Below are positions 51,629 to 60,130 of a stretch of DNA of 64,000 bases, piece by piece (positions within the stretch are counted from its first letter, which is position 1; each line of letters begins with the position of its first letter). Made by a program: the position numbers and the translations under genes. Source of the DNA: Ruminococcus flavefaciens (GTDB taxonomy: Bacteria > Bacillota > Clostridia > Oscillospirales > Ruminococcaceae); NCBI GenBank assembly GCA_002310115.1, contig DBYI01000102.1:4859-68858 (forward strand), read 5' to 3'. Below the pieces are notes generated by a model that made no database searches, had not been told where the DNA came from, and was given only the letters and a program-made list of their open reading frames with translations.

Positions 51629-51754
51629 TTATTTGGGATTTTGGGTGATAAAAATGTCATAGCTAAGTGTATAGAATATCACGCTGACTAGCTTGTTATG
51701 GTTGTATTCTCGATAGAACTTTTCAGACTTTTTGTTCATTGGTTTCATTGACAT
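51629..51754 (-). CDS. Possible 41-residue small protein
   Basis: A minus-strand ORF beginning MSMKPMNKKSEKFY and ending DIFITQNPK. GAGGTG lies 7 bases before the ATG, a spacing that is unlikely but not impossible by chance. A basic start and a hydrophobic middle (LVSVIFYTLSYDIFI) could form one membrane helix. It sits in the 500-base gap between the phosphopantetheinyl transferase and the small-membrane-protein operon. No family known to me. Confidence 0.3.
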   Translation of the reverse strand: MSMKPMNKKSEKFYREYNHNKLVSVIFYTLSYDIFITQNPK

Positions 51755-51856
51755 CTGGCCACACCTCAGAGATTAGCAACTTCTTGCTGAAAGAGGCAAA
51801 ATAAACCTGTTTCATGAAGTTAACTCGCAGAAATAATCAGGCAAAGGAGATTTCTT

Positions 51857-52087
51857 ATGGAGCTTTTTCAGATAATTATTTGGCTGACCATTTTATTCGG
51901 AATCCCTGCGATAATAATCACTTTTTTCATCATCGCTCTAGTGAGATTTTGCAAAACTCCGAAAAATTCACCTGAAAGAAGTACAAAAAAGGTCTTAATG
52001 ATAGTCTCAGCAACGCTTCTCGGACTTCTAATAGCAGGAATAACATTCTTGGCAATATCATTCACTTTAGCTATGAACCATATGTGA
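51857..52087 (+). CDS. Small double-pass membrane protein
   Basis: A 76-residue protein with two membrane helices (about 3-29, FQIIIWLTILFGIPAIIITFFIIALV, and about 45-70, VLMIVSATLLGLLIAGITFLAI) joined by a basic loop KTPKNSPERSTKK. No family recognised. AAGGAGATTTCTT is a strong ribosome binding site. First of three genes with small gaps: next comes a 45-codon membrane gene after 15 bases, then the PstS-like gene. Confidence 0.72.
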   Translation: MELFQIIIWLTILFGIPAIIITFFIIALVRFCKTPKNSPERSTKKVLMIVSATLLGLLIAGITFLAISFTLAMNHM

Positions 52088-52102
52088 GTAGAGGCGATAA
52101 TT

Positions 52103-52240
52103 ATGAAAGACAGGACATTTAAGCTTATCATAACGACAATAACTGTGATAGGTATACTATCAACAGCTGCACTCATATGGTACACCTGCCAACTGCGTGA
52201 GACCTGTTCAATAGTCTCCTATGTAGCAAATGGGCGGTGA
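52103..52240 (+). CDS. 45-residue small membrane protein
   Basis: An ORF with GAGGCGATAATT as ribosome binding site. The product is basic at the start (MKDRTFK), has one helix LIITTITVIGILSTAALIW and a short tail YTCQLRETCS with two cysteines. Its stop TGA overlaps the ribosome binding site of the PstS-like gene (GGTGATATT), suggesting coupled translation. No family recognised. Confidence 0.66.
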   Translation: MKDRTFKLIITTITVIGILSTAALIWYTCQLRETCSIVSYVANGR

Positions 52241-52244
52241 TATT

Positions 52245-53198
52245 ATGGATAACGGAAGAAAAGTAGCGGTAATTCTCGCGCTAATCAGCATATTTATTGG
52301 GTTTGATGCGGCAATATACAATCTATTTACCAAACGCTGCATAGACACAACAAGCAAGGAAATGCAACAGTATTCTGTGGAACTCCACCGCTATATGCCT
52401 TTTGACAATAACTCTGAGGCGGTAAAAGTAGAATCAGATCTAAAATTCACGAAGGAGTTGCCGGTACTTGATGGTGCTGCAGCCCTATATCCCATATTTT
52501 CGGGAATTGTTAACTCCGTATATCCCGAAGATTGCATCAGATTCGATAATGGCGGCTTTGCCCCTGAAAGCGCCCTTCACTTCACAAACACAAAAGGAGC
52601 ATATAAGGCCGTGGTTGATGGTGACGCTGATGTCATCTTCTGCGCCCGGCCCTCAGAATCTCAGCTGAAATATGCTGAAGATAACGGTACTGAGTTAGAA
52701 ATTGTGGATATTGGCAGGGAAGCCTTTGTTTTTATCGTAAATAAAGAAAATCCCGTTGACGGACTGGCAATGAATCAGGTTAAAGACATATTTTCGGGAA
52801 AGATAAAAAACTGGTCAGAGGTCGGCGGTGAAAACCTGCCAGTTGATGCTCTTTCACGCAATGAAGGAAGCGGAAGTCAAACCACAATGGACAAATTTAT
52901 GGGTGGAACGAAACAGAAATGCAGCCCCTTCGGTGCTTTTGGGCGCTCCATAGGATATTCATTCCGCTATTACGTTGATAATATGGTAGGTTGCGAGGGT
53001 GTGAAAAAGCTCGAACTCGATGGCATTTCTCCAAATAAGGAGCATATTGCCGATGGAAGTTATCCACTTGCAAGCACGTTCTGTGCCGTTTATAGGAAAG
53101 ACAACACCAATCCTCATGTAAAAGAACTAATAGACTGGGTATTGTCTGAAAAGGGACAGGAAATCATCGAAAAGGCAGGCTATATACCTCTTGGATAA
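52245..53198 (+). CDS. PstS-like periplasmic-type phosphate-binding protein
   Basis: A 317-residue substrate-binding protein anchored by an N-terminal helix (about 7-25, no lipobox). The phosphate-binding fold is seen in ELPVLDGAAALYPIFSGIVNSVYPED (about 70-95), AVVDGDADVIFCARPS, LPVDALSRNEGSGSQTTMDKFMGG (near 208, the Gly-Ser-Gly-Ser loop that wraps the anion) and the closing STFCAVYRK. No PstCAB permease is nearby. The two tiny membrane proteins upstream might replace or tether something. A role in sensing rather than transport is possible but unproven. Confidence 0.85.
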   Translation: MDNGRKVAVILALISIFIGFDAAIYNLFTKRCIDTTSKEMQQYSVELHRYMPFDNNSEAVKVESDLKFTKELPVLDGAAALYPIFSGIVNSVYPEDCIRFDNGGFAPESALHFTNTKGAYKAVVDGDADVIFCARPSESQLKYAEDNGTELEIVDIGREAFVFIVNKENPVDGLAMNQVKDIFSGKIKNWSEVGGENLPVDALSRNEGSGSQTTMDKFMGGTKQKCSPFGAFGRSIGYSFRYYVDNMVGCEGVKKLELDGISPNKEHIADGSYPLASTFCAVYRKDNTNPHVKELIDWVLSEKGQEIIEKAGYIPLG

Positions 53199-53286
53199 TA
53201 ATTACTTATTTTTCGTTTAAATGCCTGAATACTGTGATATTATGATGAAATAGCGGACTCTGTCCGCTGTTTCTGTATAATAGGTA

Positions 53287-53315
53287 TTGACAAACAGTGT
53301 CGTTTGATGTAAAAT
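53287..53315 (+). promoter_or_regulatory. Sigma-A promoter of secA
   Basis: TTGACA at 53287-53292 and TAAAAT at 53310-53315, spacer 17 bases, about 65 bases before the start codon. Confidence 0.8.
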
Positions 53316-53380
53316 ATATTATGTCTAATTATATGAATTATCAGACCTATATTATAATAAAGTAAAGGCGGAAAACAAAA

Positions 53381-56143
53381 ATGGGTTTATTCAAAAACAT
53401 TTTTGGTGCGAATGCTTACTCCAACCGTGAGCTTAAGCGTATCGAACCAATAAAGAATAAAGTTCTCGAGCTTGACGAGGAATATCAGGCTCTATCTGAC
53501 GCGGAGCTCAAGGCTAAAACCGCAGAGTTCAAAGAAAGACTTGAAGACGGTGAAACTCTTGATGATATCCTCCCCGAGGCTCTTGCTACCGTAAGAGAAG
53601 CTGCTTGGCGTGTTCTCGAGAAGAAACCCTATCCAGTTCAGATAATCGGTGCTATCGTTCTTCATCAGGGACGTATCGCTGAAATGAAAACAGGTGAAGG
53701 TAAAACTCTCGTTGCCTGCGTTGCTTCATATCTCAATGCTCTCTCAGGTCTCGGCGTTCACGTTGTTACAGTTAATGACTATCTCGCTAAGACACAGGCA
53801 GAGGAAATGGGCAAGGTACTTCGCTGGTTGGGACTTACAGTAGGATGTATTCTCCACGGCCTCAACAACGATCAGCGCCGTGCAGCATATAACTGTGACG
53901 TTACCTATGCTACAAACAACGAGCTTGGCTTCGATTACCTCCGTGACAACATGGTAACTCACAAGGAAGAGCGCGTTCAACGTGCTCCTAACTTTGCTAT
54001 CGTGGACGAGGTTGACTCTATCCTCATAGACGAAGCGCGTACTCCTCTTATCATTTCAGGACGTGGTGACAAATCCACAGACCTTTATGCAATTGTTGAC
54101 CGCTTTGCTAAAACTCTTACTTCAACTACAGTCGTTGAAATGGACGACAAGGTAGATCAAGAGTCTATTAACGATACAGCCGATTACATCATCGACGAAA
54201 AGGCCAAGACCGCTACTATCACACAACGTGGTGTCAAAAAGGCTGAGGAAGCGTTCAGAGTTGAGAATCTTATGGATTCTGAAAATATGACTCTCCTCCA
54301 CCATATAAATCAGGCTATCAAGGCAAACGGCGTAATGAAAAACGATATTGACTACGTTGTCAAGGACGGCGAAATCATCATCGTTGACGAATTTACAGGT
54401 CGTCTTATGATGGGTCGTCGTTTCAACGACGGTCTCCACCAGGCTATTGAGGCTAAGGAAGGCGTTAAGATCAAGAGTGAGTCAAAGACTCTAGCTACTA
54501 TCACCTTCCAGAATTTCTTCCGTCTTTATACAAAACTTTCAGGTATGACAGGTACTGCTATGACAGAAGAAGACGAGTTCAAGGAAATCTACAAACTTGA
54601 CGTTATCGCAGTTCCGACAAATAAGCCTGTTATCCGTATTGACCACAACGATCAGGTGTATACTACAGAAAAGGGCAAGTATATCGCTATTATCAACAAA
54701 ATAATTGAGTGTCACGAAAAAGGTCAGCCTATCCTCGTTGGTACAGTATCCATCGAGAAATCAGAGCTTCTCTCCGCTATGCTCAAGAGAAAGGGCGTAA
54801 AGCACGAGGTACTTAACGCAAAGCATCATGCAAAGGAAGCAGAAATCGTTGCACAGGCAGGTAAATACGGTGCTGTTACTATTGCTACCAATATGGCAGG
54901 TCGTGGTACCGATATCATGCTGGGCGGTAATGCCGAATTCCTGGCAAGAGCTGAATTAAGGAAACGCGAGATCCCAGAGGAAATCATCACTGAGGCTATT
55001 GGCTTCGCAGATACAGACAACGAGGAAGTTATTGCAGCAAGAAAACTCTATCGTGAACTGTATGATAAATACAACGCAGAAGTCAAGGAAAAGGCTGTTG
55101 CAGTCAAGGAGGCCGGAGGACTTTATATCCTCGGTACAGAACGTCATGAATCACGCCGTATTGATAATCAGCTTCGCGGACGTTCAGGACGTCAGGGCGA
55201 CGAAGGCGAAAGCTGCTTCTTCCTTTCTGTTGAAGACAACCTCATGCGTATATTCGCTGGAGACCGTCTTGAAAACCTCATGAAGACTCTCAATGTTGAC
55301 GAGAATACTCCTATTGAGAGCAAAATGCTCACAAGGATAATCGAATCCTCGCAGAAGAAGGTCGAAGGTCAGAACTTCAGCATAAGAAAGAACGTCCTAA
55401 ATTACGACGACGTTATGAATACACAGCGTGAGATCATCTACAAGCAGAGATCACAGGTTCTCGACGGAGAAGATCTCCACGAGAGCATTCTCAAGATGAT
55501 GGAAGATCTCATAAATACAACAGTCGATAATTACCTTGTTGACAACGAGATAAAGGATGACTGGAACATTGTCGGTCTAAAGGAGCACTTCCTCGGCTGG
55601 CTTATTGGTCCCGAGGATCTCAACTTCACAGATGAAGAACTCCAGGAAGTTTCCAAGGAAGACATAGTCAATGCTCTTAGCAGCAAGGCAGGCGAAATAT
55701 ACGAAGCTAAAGAAGCCGAATACGGCTCAGAAGTCATGCGTGAGCTCGAAAGAGTTATACTCCTCAAGGTGGTTGATACCAAGTGGATGGCACATATCGA
55801 TGATATGGAAGAGCTCAAGAAGGGCATCGGTCTCCGTTCATACGGTCAGAAGAACCCTGTTATCGAATATCGTTACGAAGGCTTCGAAATGTTTGATGCT
55901 ATGGTAGATTCTATCCGTGAGGATACTATCCGTATGCTCCTTACAGTAAGACTTCAAACAAATGAAGCTCCTGAGCGCGAACAGGTTGCACAGCCAGATG
56001 CTCCTAATGCTGGCGCAGGCGATGGCAGCTTCTCAGACGAGCCTGTACGTGCAAAGAAGATCGGTGATAACGATCCTTGTCCATGCGGAAGCGGCAAAAA
56101 ATATAAAAAGTGCTGCAAAGCAAAGGACATGGCAGGCAAGTAA
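53381..56143 (+). CDS. secA: Preprotein translocase ATPase SecA
   Basis: SecA drives unfolded preproteins through SecYEG with ATP. The 920 residues cover the full family layout: nucleotide-binding Walker A MKTGEGKTL (about residue 104), DEVDSILIDEARTPL (about 208, Walker B), the preprotein cross-linking domain, the second nucleotide domain with AGRGTDIMLGG, the helical scaffold, and the C-terminal zinc tail CPCGSGKKYKKCC that binds SecB/lipids. It is the sole secA visible. Starts after a short AAAGGCGG ribosome binding site. Monocistronic with its own promoter. Confidence 0.98.
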   Translation: MGLFKNIFGANAYSNRELKRIEPIKNKVLELDEEYQALSDAELKAKTAEFKERLEDGETLDDILPEALATVREAAWRVLEKKPYPVQIIGAIVLHQGRIAEMKTGEGKTLVACVASYLNALSGLGVHVVTVNDYLAKTQAEEMGKVLRWLGLTVGCILHGLNNDQRRAAYNCDVTYATNNELGFDYLRDNMVTHKEERVQRAPNFAIVDEVDSILIDEARTPLIISGRGDKSTDLYAIVDRFAKTLTSTTVVEMDDKVDQESINDTADYIIDEKAKTATITQRGVKKAEEAFRVENLMDSENMTLLHHINQAIKANGVMKNDIDYVVKDGEIIIVDEFTGRLMMGRRFNDGLHQAIEAKEGVKIKSESKTLATITFQNFFRLYTKLSGMTGTAMTEEDEFKEIYKLDVIAVPTNKPVIRIDHNDQVYTTEKGKYIAIINKIIECHEKGQPILVGTVSIEKSELLSAMLKRKGVKHEVLNAKHHAKEAEIVAQAGKYGAVTIATNMAGRGTDIMLGGNAEFLARAELRKREIPEEIITEAIGFADTDNEEVIAARKLYRELYDKYNAEVKEKAVAVKEAGGLYILGTERHESRRIDNQLRGRSGRQGDEGESCFFLSVEDNLMRIFAGDRLENLMKTLNVDENTPIESKMLTRIIESSQKKVEGQNFSIRKNVLNYDDVMNTQREIIYKQRSQVLDGEDLHESILKMMEDLINTTVDNYLVDNEIKDDWNIVGLKEHFLGWLIGPEDLNFTDEELQEVSKEDIVNALSSKAGEIYEAKEAEYGSEVMRELERVILLKVVDTKWMAHIDDMEELKKGIGLRSYGQKNPVIEYRYEGFEMFDAMVDSIREDTIRMLLTVRLQTNEAPEREQVAQPDAPNAGAGDGSFSDEPVRAKKIGDNDPCPCGSGKKYKKCCKAKDMAGK

Positions 56144-56248
56144 TACATAAACGGCAGATTTCTGCCGTTAACCGGGATTATAGATTAAAAAAGGGATGGG
56201 TTTCCATATCGTTCAATGCTTTGTGGATGGCAAGGGCTGCCTTAGAAT

Positions 56249-56277
56249 AGCTTTTCACGGAAAAGCTTTTTGGCAGG
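56249..56277 (+). terminator. Terminator after secA
   Basis: AGCTTTTC/GAAAAGCT with an ACG loop is followed by TTTTGG, about 105 bases after the secA stop. A perfect hairpin AACGGCAGA/TCTGCCGTT (56154-56173) without a T-run lies nearer the stop. Confidence 0.6.
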
Positions 56278-56330
56278 TCTGCATAGATGAACGATATTTT
56301 GGAGAAAGAAAGGTTTTATGAGGTGACAAT

Positions 56331-57353
56331 ATGAAAAAGCTTATTTTTCCTGCTATTCTTCTTGCACTTCTCTCAGGCTGCGGTGAAATCACTGTAACGC
56401 CTGACAATAAGGATCTCAACGCAGTTTCGAGCAGTGAAAATGGCACTACTACAGATTTGCAAACATATGAGACCGAAGCTACTACAGGTGAGATGTCAAC
56501 GTCAAACGTTACTTCCTCAAAGTCTGCCGGCAAAAAGGTATCAGGAACAACTACTGCTGTTCATGCAACAAATAATGTAATAGTATCTGCTACAAAGGCT
56601 TCAAACGACGGAGTCGTACACGGCACTACAAGATCGGTTCCGACTGTACACAGAAATACTACGGCTTCAAATGCAAATACAACTCCAACAACTGAAGAAG
56701 CAACCACACAAACAACTTCTTCCGATCCTAGAGATTATAGCAATATAAGTTTTTCACTTGGAACAAAGCCGAATGAAATAGTGGTATCACGCAAAAACAA
56801 AAACGGGGAAGAAACACCGATCCAGCAGATTAAAGACCTGGATACAACCGAGATAGAAAACGAACTCAAAAACGGTGAAAAGAAAAATCTAGAGGATTTT
56901 ATCATCAGTGCTGATTTTGACGACGACAGCTATCCTGATATTTTCATTATCGAAAAAGAGGACGAATTAAACACGACGGGCAAATATTACCGCTATGATC
57001 CTGAAAAAGGAATTTATGTAACATGGAAGGAAATGAACGCCCTTAAAAACCTTGTTAAGCTCGACACACTTACAAAGGACAACGTAAATGTATTCGACAT
57101 AAAGGATGAATTTGAGTACGAGTCAAAAACTTACAAATGGGATAGTAATCATAATCTTATTCTCAAAGTCATCGCTCATCAGTATAAAACTGATGATGAT
57201 AACGTATACATCTTCTATACCGAGTATGACGATGAAGGTGAAGTAACAAAGAGTTACACCACAAATCTTGCTGGTGAGATTGTAGAAAAAAATCCTACAA
57301 CTACTGAACCTACTACTGAACCTACAGAGCCGACTTCTGTAAATGAGGAATAA
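56331..57353 (+). CDS. Lipoprotein with Ca-binding FG-GAP-like repeat, unknown function
   Basis: A 340-residue lipoprotein: signal peptide with a clear LSGC lipobox (Cys17), a Thr/Ser-rich linker (about 20-140), and a soluble domain (about 145-310) containing DFDDDSYPDIFIIEKED, which resembles the calcium-binding strand of FG-GAP/VCBS repeats. The C-terminus is again Thr/Pro/Glu-rich (about 320-338). No homologue that I can name. A GAGGTGACAAT ribosome binding site precedes it. Confidence 0.78.
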   Translation: MKKLIFPAILLALLSGCGEITVTPDNKDLNAVSSSENGTTTDLQTYETEATTGEMSTSNVTSSKSAGKKVSGTTTAVHATNNVIVSATKASNDGVVHGTTRSVPTVHRNTTASNANTTPTTEEATTQTTSSDPRDYSNISFSLGTKPNEIVVSRKNKNGEETPIQQIKDLDTTEIENELKNGEKKNLEDFIISADFDDDSYPDIFIIEKEDELNTTGKYYRYDPEKGIYVTWKEMNALKNLVKLDTLTKDNVNVFDIKDEFEYESKTYKWDSNHNLILKVIAHQYKTDDDNVYIFYTEYDDEGEVTKSYTTNLAGEIVEKNPTTTEPTTEPTEPTSVNEE

Positions 57354-57375
57354 AATAATAATAATAATAATAACT
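57354..57375 (+). repeat. AAT trinucleotide microsatellite
   Basis: About seven ATA/AAT repeats follow immediately after the lipoprotein's stop. Apparently untranslated and prone to slippage. Confidence 0.8.
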
Positions 57376-57397
57376 TCTCCATACTGAGAAGAACATG

Positions 57398-57435
57398 ACG
57401 GGCTGCGCCGCTATGGTCGCAGCCCGTTGTTTCAG
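57398..57435 (+). terminator. Terminator of the lipoprotein gene
   Basis: A 10-bp perfect stem ACGGGCTGCG/CGCAGCCCGT with a CCGCTATGGT loop is followed by TGTTTC. Confidence 0.78.
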
Positions 57436-57500
57436 CCACAGATATTATAAATATCTGACACAAGGATTATTATCCTCAAATATAAACGAAAGAGGGTGCA

Positions 57501-58271
57501 ATGTTGAGCGGGTACAGTGTTTTTGCGCGATATTACGACGAGCTTACTGCAAATATAGACTATAATGAGCGCGGAAGATATTTTCACGAAATAATACAAC
57601 GTTTCAAGACAACAAAGAATAATATTCTCCTTGACCTTGCCTGCGGTACAGGAAGTATATCTGAGGTCATGGCAGATCTTGGCTACGACGTCATCGGCGT
57701 AGATAATTCCGACGAAATGCTTAATGTCGCTCTCGATAAAAAGTTTGAAAGCAATGCAAATATACAGTATCTGTGTCAGGACATGCGAAAGCTGGATATG
57801 TTTGGCACAGTAGATGTCACTATCTGTGCTCTTGACAGCATAAATCATCTATCAAACCTTGACGACGTCAGGAAAGTTTTCGAGGGAGTTGCATTTTTCT
57901 CAGAACAGGATGGCCTTTTCATCTTCGATGTGAATACTCCATATAAACACCGTGAAATACTTGCAAACAACACCTTTACGTATGAAACAGAACACGTTTA
58001 CTGCGTTTGGGAAAATACTATCGATTCCAATACTTTAGAGGTAAAAATGGAACTCCAGTTTTTTGAACTGGAGAAAAACGGACTTTACTCCAGAAGCTCA
58101 GACGGCTTCTCGGAAAAAGCTTACTTTGAAGAGGATATCGAAAGACTCCTTAAAGAATGCGGTTTTGAAGTTATCGGAAAATATAACGACGATAGTTTTG
58201 AACCTCCTAAATCCGATTCTCAGCGCATAGTCTACGTCACAAAATGTATCAGAAGCGGTCAGAAATACTGA
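57501..58271 (+). CDS. Class I SAM-dependent methyltransferase
   Basis: A 256-residue enzyme with LLDLACGTGSISEVMADLGYDVIGVDNSDEMLNVA (about 38-72) binding SAM, and CQDMRKLDMFGTVDVTICALDSINHL as motifs II and III. The layout (short N-terminal helix, 'FARYYDELT' start, large beta-rich insert) is typical of many clostridial small-molecule methyltransferases; the substrate is unknown. GAGGGTGCA is the ribosome binding site. hslO follows after 14 bases. Confidence 0.9.
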   Translation: MLSGYSVFARYYDELTANIDYNERGRYFHEIIQRFKTTKNNILLDLACGTGSISEVMADLGYDVIGVDNSDEMLNVALDKKFESNANIQYLCQDMRKLDMFGTVDVTICALDSINHLSNLDDVRKVFEGVAFFSEQDGLFIFDVNTPYKHREILANNTFTYETEHVYCVWENTIDSNTLEVKMELQFFELEKNGLYSRSSDGFSEKAYFEEDIERLLKECGFEVIGKYNDDSFEPPKSDSQRIVYVTKCIRSGQKY

Positions 58272-58285
58272 AAGGATAATTAGAA

Positions 58286-59158
58286 ATGGGTAATTTATAC
58301 AGAGCGATATCTGCAGATGGTTCAGCCTTTGCGGAAGTACTTGACGCTAAGGATATAGTATCCGAAATCGAACGCATACACAAAACCTCGGCTGTAATTA
58401 CGGCAGGTCTCGGAAGACTTACCATAGCTGCCTCTCTCATGGGGTATATGCTAAAGGGCGACAACGACAGCGTTACTCTCCGCGTAGATGGCGGCGGTCC
58501 TTCAGGACAGCTTGTGGCTGTTGCAGACAGTAAAGGAAACGTAAAGAGCTGCGTAAACAATCCCGTTGTAGAACTTCCACTGAATGCTCAGGGCAAGCTT
58601 GACGTTGGCGGAGCTGTTGGCAAAGACGGCACTCTATCGGTCGTCAAAGATATGGGACTGAAAGAGCCATACGTTGGTGTTATCCCTCTTATTTCGGGAG
58701 AAATTGCCGAGGATATCGCCAGCTACTACGCTACGAGCGAGCAGATACCTACAGTATGCAGTCTCGGAGTCCTCGTAAATCCCGACCTCACAGTAAAAGC
58801 GGCAGGTGGTTTCCTTGTGCAGCTTCTCCCTTTTGCGGATGAGAAGTGCATAGACATCATCGAGAAAAATGTTGCGAAGATACGCCCAGTTTCGGCTATG
58901 CTGGACGAGGGTATCACCCCCGAGGAGATAGCAGATATGCTCCTTAAAGGACTTGAGCCCAATGTACTGGATACGGCTTCACCTGTATACAAGTGTGATT
59001 GCAGCCGTGAACGTACCGAAAAAGTCCTTATAAGTATCGGCAAGGATGAGCTGGGTTCTATTGCTGAGGAGGGCAAGGACACTTCTGTAAGCTGTCATTT
59101 CTGTGGTAAAGAGTACGTATTCACTCCCGACGAGATAAGAAAGCTCATAGGAGAATAA
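58286..59158 (+). CDS. hslO: 33 kDa redox-regulated chaperonin Hsp33
   Basis: HslO holds unfolding proteins during oxidative stress; zinc release and disulfide formation activate it. The N-terminal substrate-binding core (about 1-230) has DGGGPSGQLVAVADSKGNVK, and the C-terminal redox switch carries CDCSRERTEKVL (CxC) and CHFCGKEYVF (CxxC). 290 residues is normal. Between a methyltransferase and a HAD phosphatase, spacing 14 and 3 bases, so a three-gene operon. Confidence 0.97.
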   Translation: MGNLYRAISADGSAFAEVLDAKDIVSEIERIHKTSAVITAGLGRLTIAASLMGYMLKGDNDSVTLRVDGGGPSGQLVAVADSKGNVKSCVNNPVVELPLNAQGKLDVGGAVGKDGTLSVVKDMGLKEPYVGVIPLISGEIAEDIASYYATSEQIPTVCSLGVLVNPDLTVKAAGGFLVQLLPFADEKCIDIIEKNVAKIRPVSAMLDEGITPEEIADMLLKGLEPNVLDTASPVYKCDCSRERTEKVLISIGKDELGSIAEEGKDTSVSCHFCGKEYVFTPDEIRKLIGE

Positions 59159-59161
59159 AAC

Positions 59162-59836
59162 ATGAAATATCTTGCTATATTCGATCTTGACGGCACAATA
59201 GCTGATACTATCTGCGACCTTGGCGACGCGGTAAACTACGGACTTGAAAAGCTTGGCTGCCCCACTCATGACTACACCGCATACAAGCGAATGGTAGGAA
59301 ACGGCGCTAAGAAGCTCTGCTTCAGGGCTCTTCCCGAAAATAAACAAGACAAGGCCGAGGAGCTTTACCTCATGTTCAAGGAGTATTACAGTCATCATTA
59401 TCTTGACAAGACAAAGCTGTATGACGGCATGAAGGAAACGATGGAAAAGCTTCAAAACAACGGCGTTATCCTTGCAGTTGTCACAAATAAGCCTGAGGAC
59501 GCCGCAAGGAAGATAGTAGCAAAGCTGCTCCCCGATATAAATTTTCTCTGTGTACTTGGAGGAAGCGACAAAAGGCCACTGAAACCCGATCCTGCCGCGA
59601 TATTTGAGATATATTCCCTTCTTCCAGACGAGGAGGAGTTTTTCGTCGAAATGATCGGTGACAGCAATGTGGACGTCCTGACCGCCAGCAATGTTAACAT
59701 CGGTTTTATTGGCTGTTCATGGGGATTTCGCGGCCGTGAGGAGCTTGTAGCCTGCATACACGAATGCCAAAAAGCTGGTAGCTTCATTGCCGAAAAGCCC
59801 TCTGACATCGCTGATATCATATTATACGACGAATAA
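59162..59836 (+). CDS. HAD-family phosphatase, phosphoglycolate phosphatase-like
   Basis: A 224-residue HAD hydrolase with the nucleophile Asp in FDLDGTIADT (about 7-16), helical cap, VVTNKPEDAARKI (motif II Thr), Lys in KRPLKPDPAA and MIGDSNVDVLTA (motif IV). Closest in layout to Gph and related small-phosphate phosphatases; the exact substrate is not decided by sequence. Starts 3 bases after hslO. Confidence 0.9.
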   Translation: MKYLAIFDLDGTIADTICDLGDAVNYGLEKLGCPTHDYTAYKRMVGNGAKKLCFRALPENKQDKAEELYLMFKEYYSHHYLDKTKLYDGMKETMEKLQNNGVILAVVTNKPEDAARKIVAKLLPDINFLCVLGGSDKRPLKPDPAAIFEIYSLLPDEEEFFVEMIGDSNVDVLTASNVNIGFIGCSWGFRGREELVACIHECQKAGSFIAEKPSDIADIILYDE

Positions 59837-60130
59837 AAGCCGCTATTATAATGTTATAATTCATTAAAAATCCAATATAAATATTATTGAGGTAATTCTT
59901 GGGAAAAGGTTTATCCCTCAAACTCCATTACCCAAACTTACAGTTTTAAATTTTCACAGTTAGCGTGCTCCCCGCATATTTTGCGGGGCTTTTTGCTTTA
60001 ACTTCCTACCTGCAAAAAATATGAGTTAAAAGTCTTAGAAAAGTAATTCGGGAAAGAACCTTTCCTAAAAAAGGTTCTTCCCCGAGTAATAACTATAAAC
60101 TACTGTATTAGTATAACATTTCCGCAGTGG
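59837..60130. other. Intergenic region with an orphan terminator and a repeat hairpin
   Basis: About 290 bases without an ORF. CCCCGCA-TATTT-TGCGGGG followed by CTTTTTGC (59974-59998) is a strong plus-strand terminator, but it lies 135 bases after the phosphatase stop. The bases before it (about 59893-59972) can fold (GGTAAT with ATTACC, TTGAGG with CCTCAA), so a small RNA ending here is conceivable. AAGAACCTTT/AAAGGTTCTT (60053-60081) is a second hairpin of a dispersed-repeat type common in Ruminococcus intergenic DNA. No promoter is obvious. Confidence 0.45.
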
